A stretch of 64,000 bases of DNA. Origin: Cyanobacteriota bacterium. Lineage in GTDB: Bacteria > Cyanobacteriota > Cyanobacteriia > PCC-6307 > Cyanobiaceae. Shown piece after piece: positions 1 through 8,555 of this stretch (positions are counted from its first letter, which is position 1; each line of letters opens with the position of its first letter). The position numbers and the translations under genes were made by a program. The notes under the pieces are model-generated. The model was given only the letters and a program-made list of their open reading frames with translations, made no database searches and was not told where the DNA came from. The stretch covers positions 409-64,408 of the forward strand of contig JAPLID010000139.1 of assembly GCA_026389285.1 (NCBI GenBank), given 5' to 3'.

Positions 1-489
1 CCCAGGGGAGGCAGCCGCGGTCGTGCAGGTAGTCGTTGGCCACCTTGGCGAGCGTCTCCTTGCCTTGAGGTGGCCGGGGTAGCCCCCCGAGGTCGAAGAG
101 GGTGATCCAGCGCTTGGGCACTGGCCAGGCGATTCGGTTCCCAGTCTTGGTGTTGTCGGCGATGACGCAGTTCCACTCGTGGTCGAGTTCGGCCTTGACG
201 GCCTCGTGGGGGCGTAAGCGGCCTCGGGAGGCTCCCAGAGGTGCCAGGCGAAGGTGGCGGATCGGAGCTGGTGGGCCAGCTCGATGGCGCCGCGCTCGGC
301 CTCAGGGAGAGCGGAGTAGTCCGCGTTTAGTCCCAGGGCGATCCGCTGCTGGCGTTTTCGGGTCGGATCCTCCCGCTCGGGGAGGGTGGTGCGCAGGAAG
401 ATGGAGTCCCGACGGCGCTCGACACAGCAGCGGTGGCGGCCAGCCTTTAGGCGGGAGTTGAGATCAGCGAGGGCGGCGTCCAGGGACAA
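1..489 (-). pseudogene. tyrosine recombinase (phage-type integrase) remnant, internally deleted/frameshifted, runs off window edge
   Basis: Minus strand reads LSLDAALADLNSRLKAGRHRCCVERRRDSIFLRTTLP...LGLNADYSALPEAERGAIELAHQL (integrase N-terminus, TTG start), then near 205-215 changes frame to LRPHEAVKAELDHEWNCVIADNTKTGNRIAWPVPKRWITLF (catalytic region, NTKTG motif). Located beside a tRNA. Confidence 0.6.
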
Positions 490-617
490 GAGCCAGGACT
501 AAAATGTGTCTATTTTTGTCGCCTGCCTTTGTCAATCTAGGACTAAAGAGCACCGAAACAAAAAGCCGCCTCCCGGAAGAAGCGGCTCTGTGGCTGGAGT
601 TTAAGGCTGGAACTAAA

Positions 618-691
618 TCGGAGCGACAGGATTTGAACCTGCGACCCCCACTACCCCAAAGTGGTGCGCTACCAAGCTGCGCTACGCCCCG
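618..691 (-). tRNA. tRNA-Pro (anticodon GGG)
   Basis: Cloverleaf readable on minus strand: CGGGGCG acceptor, CCACT-TTGGGGT-AGTGG anticodon arm, GGTTCGAATCC T-loop, CGCTCCG acceptor 3' side; no encoded CCA. Confidence 0.93.
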
Positions 692-725
692 GACTGGCTT
701 AACCTATCACAAAGCTCTTGGCGCT

Positions 726-1097
726 TCAGGCCTGGCGTTTGAGCCGTTTCAGCAGCTTCGCCGTGAGCTGTTGCCGGTTCAATCTGGCGTACCCCGCCAG
801 GCGCTGTTGCTGGCCCAGACGACGCAGCTCGGCCAGTTCCATCGAGGCCAGTCGCAGCTCAGGTAGGCGCCGCCAGGCCCCCGAAGGTACGGGTAGATCG
901 GAGCCCTCCCGGCCGTCTCGGAAGCCGAACAGGGCGCTGCCTGCCATCCACTCCGGCACCAGCACGAACAGCACCGCCAACAGGCCATAAAGCTCGACAA
1001 GACCCCTCGGCAGGGGATGGAGCTGACGGGATGGCAGAGGATCCTGCGGCGGCCTCGGTTGTCCAGGTGGGTCGGAGGGGGGCAGCGCGTTGACCAT
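726..1097 (-). CDS. conserved hypothetical with C-terminal Rho-N/SAP-like helical motif
   Basis: 123 aa ORF; C-terminus MELAELRRLGQQQRLAGYARLNRQQLTAKLLKRLKRQA; start overlaps upstream stop (TGATG). Confidence 0.65.
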   Translation of the reverse strand: MVNALPPSDPPGQPRPPQDPLPSRQLHPLPRGLVELYGLLAVLFVLVPEWMAGSALFGFRDGREGSDLPVPSGAWRRLPELRLASMELAELRRLGQQQRLAGYARLNRQQLTAKLLKRLKRQA

Positions 1098-1261
1098 CAG
1101 ATCGTGGATCCGCCTTGGTGGAGCCGGGTGGGCCCTTCACGCCATTGAAGTTGTTGTTCGGGTGCGGGCTGGAGCCTGACGGTCCAGAAGACCAGGGCGA
1201 ACACCAGGGCCACCGTGGCGATCAGGGCCACGATCACGACACGATCGGACAGGGGGGTCAT
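1097..1261 (-). CDS. small single-TM hypothetical protein (54 aa)
   Basis: MTPLSDRVVIVALIATVALVFALVFWTVRLQPAPEQQLQWREGPTRLHQGGSTI; ATGA/TGATG overlaps with both neighbours. Confidence 0.6.
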   Translation of the reverse strand: MTPLSDRVVIVALIATVALVFALVFWTVRLQPAPEQQLQWREGPTRLHQGGSTI

Positions 1262-1605
1262 ACTTCTTCGGTGCGCAGACAGATCAAGCGCTGCGGCGAT
1301 TGTTCCAGGGTCAGTTCATCACCGCGCAGGATCACGGAGAGTGATCCGTTGCGATACGTGAGGCCGGGGTTGTCATTGGCTTCGCGGAACAGAATCGAAC
1401 TGGATCGGCCGCTGATCAGAGAAGCCTGGGATTCGTTGCGTTCCAGGGTGAGGCTGCCATGCTCCGGGCAGACATAGCGCTCCTTGATGTCGTAGTTCTC
1501 CCACCACGGCGACTGCATCGCCTGCAACGGACTAAGCCCCATACTGAAGCTCGACCCCAGAAGGATCAGGCAGACCGGAGCCAGGCGCGAAGTCGGCAGG
1601 GGCAT
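1258..1605 (-). CDS. MliC-like (C-type lysozyme inhibitor fold) secreted protein
   Basis: Signal peptide then VCPEHGSLTLERNESQASLIS...LTYRNGSLSVILRGDELTLEQSPQRLICLR, resembling MliC domains. Confidence 0.55.
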   Translation of the reverse strand: MPLPTSRLAPVCLILLGSSFSMGLSPLQAMQSPWWENYDIKERYVCPEHGSLTLERNESQASLISGRSSSILFREANDNPGLTYRNGSLSVILRGDELTLEQSPQRLICLRTEEV

Positions 1606-1622
1606 GGCAGCGAGGCAGGGAC

Positions 1623-2351
1623 TCAGGGGAGCACGATCGGACTATTGTCTCCGCGCAGCACGCAGTGGGGCACGCTCCAGTCGTAGGCGTTCCAGACCGA
1701 TGCCGGCAACCGGTAATCGGCGCCGGGGAACTCCTCGAGGCGAACGCCGCTGGGCTGGGCTGAGCAGTAGGGACGGCTGCCCGGCTTGGCCAGATACTGC
1801 TGGTGATAGGCCTCGGCGTAATAAAGGACACAGTCGCTGGCGATCTCGGTGGTGATCGCAGCGAATCCCCTGGCGACCAGGTTGGCCCCATAGCTGAGGG
1901 CGCTCGCCTCGGCCAGCTGCAGCAGGCCGGGATCATGGACGACGATCGCCGAGCGGTACTGGCTGCCACGATCGTTGCCCTGGCGGTTGCCCTGGGTGGG
2001 GTCGTGGCACTCCCAGAACAGTTTCAGCAGATCACTAAAGTGCAGGCGATCGCTGTCCCACACCACTCGCACCACCTCGGCATGGCCGGTGCGTCCGCTG
2101 CAGACCTGGTCGTAGCTGGGATCCTGGATCGCGCCCCCGGCGTAGCCGACGGCGGTGGTCACCACTCCGGGCAACCGCCAGAAGCCCTTTTCAGCACCCC
2201 AGAAACAGCCACAGCCGAACAGGGCCTCCTGTTGACCAGTGGTGGTGGCCGCCGTGATCGCGGTGCCGAGCACCGCGTGGCTGACGCCCTGTAGCTGCTG
2301 GCCGATCGAACCGCTGCCGGTCGTGGTGGCGTTGTTGAACAGGCCGAACAA
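1623..2351 (-). CDS. msrA: peptide-methionine (S)-S-oxide reductase MsrA
   Basis: GCFWGAEKGFWRLPGVVTTAVGYAGG...GHAEVVRVVWD...FWECHDPTQGNRQGNDRGSQYRS; start likely TTG at 2351. Confidence 0.92.
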   Translation of the reverse strand: MFGLFNNATTTGSGSIGQQLQGVSHAVLGTAITAATTTGQQEALFGCGCFWGAEKGFWRLPGVVTTAVGYAGGAIQDPSYDQVCSGRTGHAEVVRVVWDSDRLHFSDLLKLFWECHDPTQGNRQGNDRGSQYRSAIVVHDPGLLQLAEASALSYGANLVARGFAAITTEIASDCVLYYAEAYHQQYLAKPGSRPYCSAQPSGVRLEEFPGADYRLPASVWNAYDWSVPHCVLRGDNSPIVLP

Positions 2352-2377
2352 GGCAGGTGCGGCAAGGTGAGTTGAGA

Positions 2378-2641
2378 CTAAACAGTCTGCTGCTGGTCTG
2401 CGTTTGGCACCAGGGCGATGTGGTTCAGCAGGGTGGTGGTGAAGGCGAACAGCAGAAACGGCAACGACAGCACCAGGATCAGCCCGACACCCACCAGGGC
2501 GAAGATCGGTTTGCTGGCCCCCATCAGCGCCAGACCGGAGGCGAGGCTGGCGAAGATCACGCCCATCCAGATCATGATCTGGCCGTAGATATCCCCGAAG
2601 CTGAGGGTGCAGCGGAGGTTGTAGGCCTTGCTTGGTTCCAT
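2378..2641 (-). CDS. conserved cyanobacterial two-TM hypothetical protein
   Basis: 87 aa ORF with two hydrophobic helices, consistent with the surrounding operon direction. Confidence 0.65.
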   Translation of the reverse strand: MEPSKAYNLRCTLSFGDIYGQIMIWMGVIFASLASGLALMGASKPIFALVGVGLILVLSLPFLLFAFTTTLLNHIALVPNADQQQTV

Positions 2642-2732
2642 GGGTGGCAGCCGGTCGGCCGGTTTGCTTCACGTAAGCCTCTCGGCCTCCGCAACGGCGT
2701 GAAGCTCAACAACTGTTCAGATCAGCCTGCCT

Positions 2733-4502
2733 TCAGGCTGCCTGCAGCCGTTCGCTGGCCTGTTCCCGCTCCCAGAGGCGGCGGTAGGTGCCCGGTTCGC
2801 GTACCAGCTCCAGGTGATGTCCCTGTTGGACCAACCGCCCGTCCTCCAGCACCAGAACCCGATCACAGGCGGCCGCCGCCGAGAGCTGGTGGCTGATCAT
2901 CAGCACGGTGCGCTGGCGTTGCTGGCGGATCGAGCGCAGGATCTCGGCTGCCGTGGTGTTGTCGACGCTGGCGAGGGCATCGTCGAGCACCAGCAACGGC
3001 GCCTCCAGCAGCAGGGCCCGGCCGAGGGCGGTGCGCTGGCGCTGGCCGCCGCTGAGGGTGATGCCCCGCTCGCCCACCAGGGTGTCGTAGCCATCGGGAA
3101 AGCCTTTGATGTCCCCTTCCAGCCGCGCTTGGCGAGCGGCGGTCTCGACCTGCTTCATCGCCGCCCCGGGATCGCCGTAGCGGAGGTTGTCCGCGAGGCT
3201 GGCGGTGAACAGGAAGCCCTCCTGGGGCACCAGGGCCACCTCCCGCCGCAGATCGGCCAGGGCCAGATCGCGCACGTCGACGCCATCGAGGAACAGCGTG
3301 CCAGGGGGCACCTCCACCATCCGGCCCAGGGCCCGGGCCAGGGTGGTCTTGCCGCAGCCCACCGGCCCGACCACCGCCACCAGTTCTCCGGGCTGGATCC
3401 CGAAGTTCAGATCCACCAGGGACGGGCGGCTGGCACCGGCGTAGCGGACCGTGAGACCCCGGGCTTCGAAGGCGCCGCGGGCCGGCTGGGCCGGTGGTTT
3501 CGGTTGACTGGGCGAGACGATCTCCGGACGGCGGCCCAGCAGCGCCTCGACCCGCTCCAGGCTTACCTGACCGGTTTGAAAGGTGTTGAGGGTGAAGCCC
3601 AGCAGCGCCGTGGGGAACACCAAGCGTTCCACGAACAGGATCAGAGCCACCAGGCCACCGATCGTCAGCCGTCCGTTTTCGATCTGACCACTGCCGAAGG
3701 CGATCAGCAGCAGCAGGCTCAGGGAGGAGATGCCCTCCAGCAGCGGGAACAGGGTGCTGCGGGTGCGACCCAGGTCCAGGGCCGCATCGCGGAAGCGGCG
3801 GTTGCGCACCTCGAACGCCTCCAGTTCGGTGCGCTCCTGGCCGTAGATCTTGATGGCGCCGATGCCGGAGAGATCTTCCTGGATCAGATCGCTGAGATCG
3901 GCGAGCGCCTCCTGCTGGCGCCGTTGCTGGCGCATCATGCGGCCCCCGAACAGGCGGACCACCAGCAGCATCAGGGGGTAGAGCCCCAGGGCCGCCAGGC
4001 TCAGCCAGGGATCGATCGCCAGCATCGCCGGGATGGTGAGGGCGTAGGCCAGACCCGTGTTGGTGAGGCTGAGCACGGCGAAGCCGAGCAGGCGGCGGAT
4101 GTTCTCGACGTCGCTGGTGGCGCGGCTGATCACCTCGCCGCTGCCGGTGCTCTGCACCCAGCCCGGTTCCTGGGTGAGCACGTGATCAAAGATCTGCTGC
4201 TTGAGATTCGCCTCCACCTGGCGGCCCACCCCGAACACCAGCATCCGCGACCAGAGCCGCACCAGTCCCATCGTGGTCGCCATCACCAGGATCAGCCCCG
4301 ACTGGCGCAGCACCGTGTTGAGGCTGAAGCCCTGGTGCAGCTCATTGACGATGCTGCGGACCTGCAGGGGAATGGAGACGCCCAGCAGGTTGACCACCAA
4401 CAGCGCCACCGCCCCCAGGGCCAGGGTGCGGCGATAGGGGCGCAGATATTTGACGATTAGGCCCAAGCCGATTGATCCCTTGGTGCTCTGGCGGCCATTC
4501 AT
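2733..4502 (-). CDS. ABC transporter, fused permease/ATPase (MsbA/MDR type)
   Basis: 589 aa; Walker A GPVGCGKTT, signature LSGGQRQR, Walker B LLVLDDALASVD, six-TM N-terminal domain. Confidence 0.93.
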   Translation of the reverse strand: MNGRQSTKGSIGLGLIVKYLRPYRRTLALGAVALLVVNLLGVSIPLQVRSIVNELHQGFSLNTVLRQSGLILVMATTMGLVRLWSRMLVFGVGRQVEANLKQQIFDHVLTQEPGWVQSTGSGEVISRATSDVENIRRLLGFAVLSLTNTGLAYALTIPAMLAIDPWLSLAALGLYPLMLLVVRLFGGRMMRQQRRQQEALADLSDLIQEDLSGIGAIKIYGQERTELEAFEVRNRRFRDAALDLGRTRSTLFPLLEGISSLSLLLLIAFGSGQIENGRLTIGGLVALILFVERLVFPTALLGFTLNTFQTGQVSLERVEALLGRRPEIVSPSQPKPPAQPARGAFEARGLTVRYAGASRPSLVDLNFGIQPGELVAVVGPVGCGKTTLARALGRMVEVPPGTLFLDGVDVRDLALADLRREVALVPQEGFLFTASLADNLRYGDPGAAMKQVETAARQARLEGDIKGFPDGYDTLVGERGITLSGGQRQRTALGRALLLEAPLLVLDDALASVDNTTAAEILRSIRQQRQRTVLMISHQLSAAAACDRVLVLEDGRLVQQGHHLELVREPGTYRRLWEREQASERLQAA

Positions 4503-4678
4503 GGAACCAACCTACCCATCCGGCCTGAAGATTTCCCGGGCGGCTCCACCCCGCCAGCCGCAGCTCCTGGCCCCGCACAAGCCGCCGCACCAGTCGCCTC
4601 TCAGCGGGCGGGACGACTGGCTCTGCTAGTTGTGCCCATCTCGGTTCCCGTTGCCTTTCCTCCGGATTCCCTGGCCAT

Positions 4679-4985
4679 GGAAGAACAGAGTCACCCCCTT
4701 TACGCCAGTGACCGCGACAGCGTCGACCGGCTGCTGGCTGCTGATCCCCCGGCTGACGAGCACTTCGTCGATGTGGCCCGGCTGCTGATGCGCTACGAGG
4801 GCTTCCCCGGGGCCCAAGACCTGCAGGACGATCTCGAACGGGTGCTGCGGCTGTGGGGGCTGGATCGCGACGGGCTGCATCAGCGCACCCGTGCGATCTG
4901 GGCTGCCGGCTATCGCCCCGGTCCGGCCCCGGCGGCCGAGGCCGTCGGCTCAGGCTTTGACACCGCCGATGCTGATTCCCCCTGA
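4679..4985 (+). CDS. DUF3288 family protein
   Basis: MEEQSHPLYASDRDSVDRLLAADPPADEHFVDVARLLMRYEGFPGAQDLQDDLERVLRLWGL matches the cyanobacterial DUF3288 pattern. Confidence 0.8.
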
Positions 4986-5077
4986 GCCTCTTTTTCTGAG
5001 CCATTTCAGGTGGCGCGGAACCCGGATTCGCCAGATCGGCCCTTTTCGGGTGATAGTGGAAAGGTCCCCATCACCCG

Positions 5078-5108
5078 GCCCGGCGTGCTTTGCACCCGGG
5101 CTTTTTTT
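5078..5108 (+). terminator. Rho-independent terminator hairpin with T7 tract
   Basis: GCCCGG-N12-CCGGGC followed by TTTTTTT. Confidence 0.75.
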
Positions 5109-5367
5109 CTGGGCGGCACCCAGCTTCAGCCCGGGCGCCTCAAGCTCAGGCCTCGGGAGACCATTCTTGATCGCTCAAGCCAGGGGCTTGGCCGTGGTCC
5201 TGCTGCGATGACCGTTCAACCGGGATGACGTCGATTCAGGCTCCGCTGTCGTCCCACCTGTACTTCGGTTCCGGGGCCGATCACCCCATCAGGCCTGCAC
5301 CTGTTGCGAACACATCGGACTCGGACCACATAACGTCGCCGCATTATGTGCAGCCATGGGTGCCCCG

Positions 5368-6399
5368 ATGTCCTTCCCCCAGCTCCTGGAGCAGCTGATC
5401 GAGGGCCGTGATCTCAACGCAGAGCAGGCTGAGCGGCTGATGCGGGGCTGGATCGGCGAACAGATCGAGCCGGTGCTCACCGGCGCCCTGCTGGCTGCCC
5501 TGCGCTGCAAGGGGCTGAGCGGCGAGGAGCTGGCCGCCATGGCCCTGGTGCTGCGCGAGCACTGCCCGCTGCCGGCGCCCCGGCCCGCCCTGCAGCTGGT
5601 CGACACCTGCGGCACCGGCGGCGCTGGCGTTGACAGTTTCAACATCTCCACCGCCGTGGCCTTCACCGCCGCCGCTTGCGGTGCCCACGTCGCCAAGCAC
5701 GGCAACCGCAGCGCCAGCGGCCGGGTGGGTTCGGCGGATGTGCTCGAAGCCCTCGGCATCAACCTCAAGGCTGCGCCCGAGCGCGTGATCGACGCCCTGC
5801 CGACGGCCGGCGTCACCTTCCTGTTCGCGCCGGGGTGGCATCCGGCCCTGGTGGGCCTGGTGCCCCTGCGCAGGGCCCTGGGAGTGCGCACCGTCTTCAA
5901 CCTGCTGGGGCCCCTGGTCAATCCGCTGCAGCCCGATTGCCAGGTGCTGGGCGTAGCCCGGCCCGATCTGCTCGATCCGATGGCCGAGGCCCTGCGCCGT
6001 CTCGGTCACACGCGGGCCGTGGTCGTCCATGGCCATGGCGGCCTCGATGAGGCCACGCTCTGCGGCCCCAGCGAACTGCGCCTGCTGAAGGGGGGGACGG
6101 TGCGCCGCGAAACGCTCGATCCCCGGGCCCTGGGTCTGGAACCGGCCCCGATTGCCGCCATCGGCGGCGGCGACCTCGAGCAGAATCGCCAGCTGCTCAC
6201 CGCCGTGCTGCAGGGGAAGGGAGATCAGGCCCGCACCGACGTGGTGGCCCTCAACACCTCCTTGGTGCTCTGGACCTCCGGTCTAGCCCCCTCGATCGCA
6301 GAGGCCCTGCCCCGGGCGCTGGACTGCCTGCGCAGTGGCCTTCCCTGGCAGCGGGTGGAGGCACTGCGGGCCGCGCTGGCCTCCCCTACTGAGGGATGA
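5368..6399 (+). CDS. trpD: anthranilate phosphoribosyltransferase
   Basis: DTCGTGGAGVDSFNISTAVAFTAAACGAHVAKHGNRSASGRVGSADVLEALG; full length. Confidence 0.95.
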   Translation: MSFPQLLEQLIEGRDLNAEQAERLMRGWIGEQIEPVLTGALLAALRCKGLSGEELAAMALVLREHCPLPAPRPALQLVDTCGTGGAGVDSFNISTAVAFTAAACGAHVAKHGNRSASGRVGSADVLEALGINLKAAPERVIDALPTAGVTFLFAPGWHPALVGLVPLRRALGVRTVFNLLGPLVNPLQPDCQVLGVARPDLLDPMAEALRRLGHTRAVVVHGHGGLDEATLCGPSELRLLKGGTVRRETLDPRALGLEPAPIAAIGGGDLEQNRQLLTAVLQGKGDQARTDVVALNTSLVLWTSGLAPSIAEALPRALDCLRSGLPWQRVEALRAALASPTEG

Positions 6400-6423
6400 T
6401 TCCGAACACCTGAGCACCCGGCC

Positions 6424-7614
6424 GTGTCTCTGCCTTCCGTCGCCGTCGTGCCCCAGTCCCACACCAACCACCAGCCAGGTGGCCATGACGCCGTGCCGGC
6501 GGTGCTGCTGCTGGCCGATGGCACCCTGCTGCGCGGCCTGGCCTTCGGTGCCAGGGGCACGGTGGTCGGTGAAGTGGTCTTCAACACCGGCATGACCGGG
6601 TATCAGGAGGTGATGACCGATCCCAGCTACGCGGGGCAGCTCGTCACCTTCACCTATCCCGAGTTGGGCAACACGGGGGTCAATGGCCAGGATCTCGAAG
6701 CCAGCCATCCCCATGTCCGCGGCGTGATCGCCCGGGAGCTCTCGCCCATGGCCAGCAGCTGGCGCGCCGAGGAGCAGCTCGAGCCCTGGCTGCAGCGTCA
6801 CGGGGTGGTGGGCATCCGCGGCGTGGACACCCGCGCTCTGGTGCGCCATCTGCGCGAAGGCGGCGCCATCAACGGCATCATCAGCAGTGACGGCCTGGAT
6901 CCGACCGTGCTGCTGCGCCAGGTGCGCGAGGCCCCCTCGATGGCCGGCCTGAATCTGGCGGCGGGCGTCAGCACCGGACAGCCTTACCAGTGGTCGAACC
7001 TGTGTGGCGCCGGCTTCGACACCCGCCTTCAGCCCCAGCCCGCCACGCCCTACCGGGTGGTGGCCATCGACTTCGGCATCAAGCGGGCCATCCTCGAGCG
7101 CCTCGTGGCCCATGGCTGTGAGGTCGCCGTGCTGCCGGCTGACGCCACCCTGGTGCAGGTGCTGCACCACCGCCCGGAAGGGGTGTTCCTTTCCAATGGC
7201 CCGGGCGATCCGGCCGCCGTGGCCAGCGGTATCGCCCTGGCCCGGGAGCTGCTGGCTCAGGCCGATCTGCCCCTGTTCGGCATCTGTCTGGGACACCAGA
7301 TTCTCGGTCTGGCCCTGGGCGGTCGCACGTTCAAGCTCGGCTACGGCCATCGGGGTCTCAACCATCCCTGCGGTTCCCCGGGCCAGGTTGAAATCACCAG
7401 CCAGAACCATGGCTTCGCCCTCGTTGGCGACTCGCTGCCCGGCGACAGGGTGCGGATCACCCACCTCAATCTCAATGACCGCACCGTGGCGGCTCTGGAG
7501 ATGGTCGATCAACCGGTTTTCGGGGTGCAGTACCACCCTGAAGCCAGTCCAGGCCCCCATGACAGCGACCATCATTTCCACCGTTTCACCGAGCTGATGG
7601 CCAGGCGCCGCTGA
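6424..7614 (+). CDS. carA: carbamoyl-phosphate synthase small subunit
   Basis: GTG start; [72 protein letters not shown]. Confidence 0.96.
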   Translation: MSLPSVAVVPQSHTNHQPGGHDAVPAVLLLADGTLLRGLAFGARGTVVGEVVFNTGMTGYQEVMTDPSYAGQLVTFTYPELGNTGVNGQDLEASHPHVRGVIARELSPMASSWRAEEQLEPWLQRHGVVGIRGVDTRALVRHLREGGAINGIISSDGLDPTVLLRQVREAPSMAGLNLAAGVSTGQPYQWSNLCGAGFDTRLQPQPATPYRVVAIDFGIKRAILERLVAHGCEVAVLPADATLVQVLHHRPEGVFLSNGPGDPAAVASGIALARELLAQADLPLFGICLGHQILGLALGGRTFKLGYGHRGLNHPCGSPGQVEITSQNHGFALVGDSLPGDRVRITHLNLNDRTVAALEMVDQPVFGVQYHPEASPGPHDSDHHFHRFTELMARRR

Positions 7615-7765
7615 AGGCGGCGGCTCGGCTTTCCAGGTTCAGCTGGCACGGCTCAGCTGGCACGGTTCAGCGGGGTTCCGTTGTGGTTGAGACGTTTCGC
7701 CGGAACGTCACTACACTCAGCCCACCACCTTTCACGGGGGCTAGGCCATCTCTGACCTTCAGCGA

Positions 7766-8116
7766 TTGACCGTCTCGCTTCGCGGGGGCTGCGAGCGCCA
7801 GGCGAAATGCCTGCTGTTCAGCTTCACGGGACAGCTCGATGCCTACTCGGACAAGCAGTTCAACGAGTTCATCGCCAGTCACTACGGCGACGGCAAGCTG
7901 GCCCTGGTGATCGATCTCAGCCGCATCGATTTCATCGATTCGTCCGGTCTGGGTGCCCTGGTGCAGCTGGCCAAGCAGTGCAATGAGGCCGTCAGACAGT
8001 TCCTACTGGTCGGCAATGCTCGGGTGGTTCAGACCGTGAAGCTCGTGCGTCTGGAAGATTTCCTGCATCTTCAACCTGATCTCGACACAGCACTTGGTCG
8101 ACTCACCGCGGCCTGA
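7766..8116 (+). CDS. STAS domain anti-sigma factor antagonist
   Basis: LALVIDLSRIDFIDSSGLGALVQLAKQ; TTG start in the ORF track; homology appears to begin five codons earlier at an ATC codon. Confidence 0.87.
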   Translation: MTVSLRGGCERQAKCLLFSFTGQLDAYSDKQFNEFIASHYGDGKLALVIDLSRIDFIDSSGLGALVQLAKQCNEAVRQFLLVGNARVVQTVKLVRLEDFLHLQPDLDTALGRLTAA

Positions 8117-8555
8117 GGCCTCACCCGGGAGCTGGCTGGCGGCGATCGAGCCCCCGGTTCCAGCGATCGAGCTCGGGGCCCTGCAGCTGGCCTGGCTGGG
8201 TGATGCGGTGTGGGATCTGCACCAGCGTCTTCGCCACTGTTCCAGCCCAGGACGCAGTGCTGATCTACATCGGGCCGTGGTCGAGGAGGTCAAGGCTGAG
8301 GCCCAGGCGCGGGCCCTGAGGCGGCTGGATGGTCTGCTCCGGACGGAGGAGCTTGAGCAGGTGCGACGGGGTCGCAACCGGGCCGGTCGCGGACCCCGCA
8401 GGGGGAATCCCGCCACCTATGGGCAGGCCACGGGATTTGAGACGATGCTGGGATGGCTCTTTCTTCGCAATCCGGGACGGCTGGCCGAGCTGCTGGATCA
8501 GCTGGAGGAACTTCCACCCAACCTGTGTTCGCCCTCCCATGAGTCCCCGTCCTGA
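8094..8555 (+). CDS. mrnC: Mini-ribonuclease III
   Basis: LGALQLAWLGDAVWDLHQRLR...RRGRNRAG...NPATYGQATGFETMLGWLFL, typical Mini-III. Confidence 0.88.
   Translation: MVDSPRPEASPGSWLAAIEPPVPAIELGALQLAWLGDAVWDLHQRLRHCSSPGRSADLHRAVVEEVKAEAQARALRRLDGLLRTEELEQVRRGRNRAGRGPRRGNPATYGQATGFETMLGWLFLRNPGRLAELLDQLEELPPNLCSPSHESPS

Noticed and set aside
1623-2672. 349-aa ORF as a single fused protein (MKQTGRPAATHG... + MsrA)
   Set aside because: The upstream half lies antiphase over the separate 87-aa membrane protein gene (2378-2641); only the MsrA part (from about 2351) has family motifs.
2814-4460. 548-aa plus-strand ORF opposite the ABC transporter (and similar long antisense ORFs at 6283-7581, 11511-12704, 35723-36667, 56241-57284)
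   Set aside because: Composition rich in H/Q/G/R/A with no domain signature; in GC-rich genomes the antisense frame of real genes commonly stays open. The opposite strand encodes a clear conserved protein in each case.
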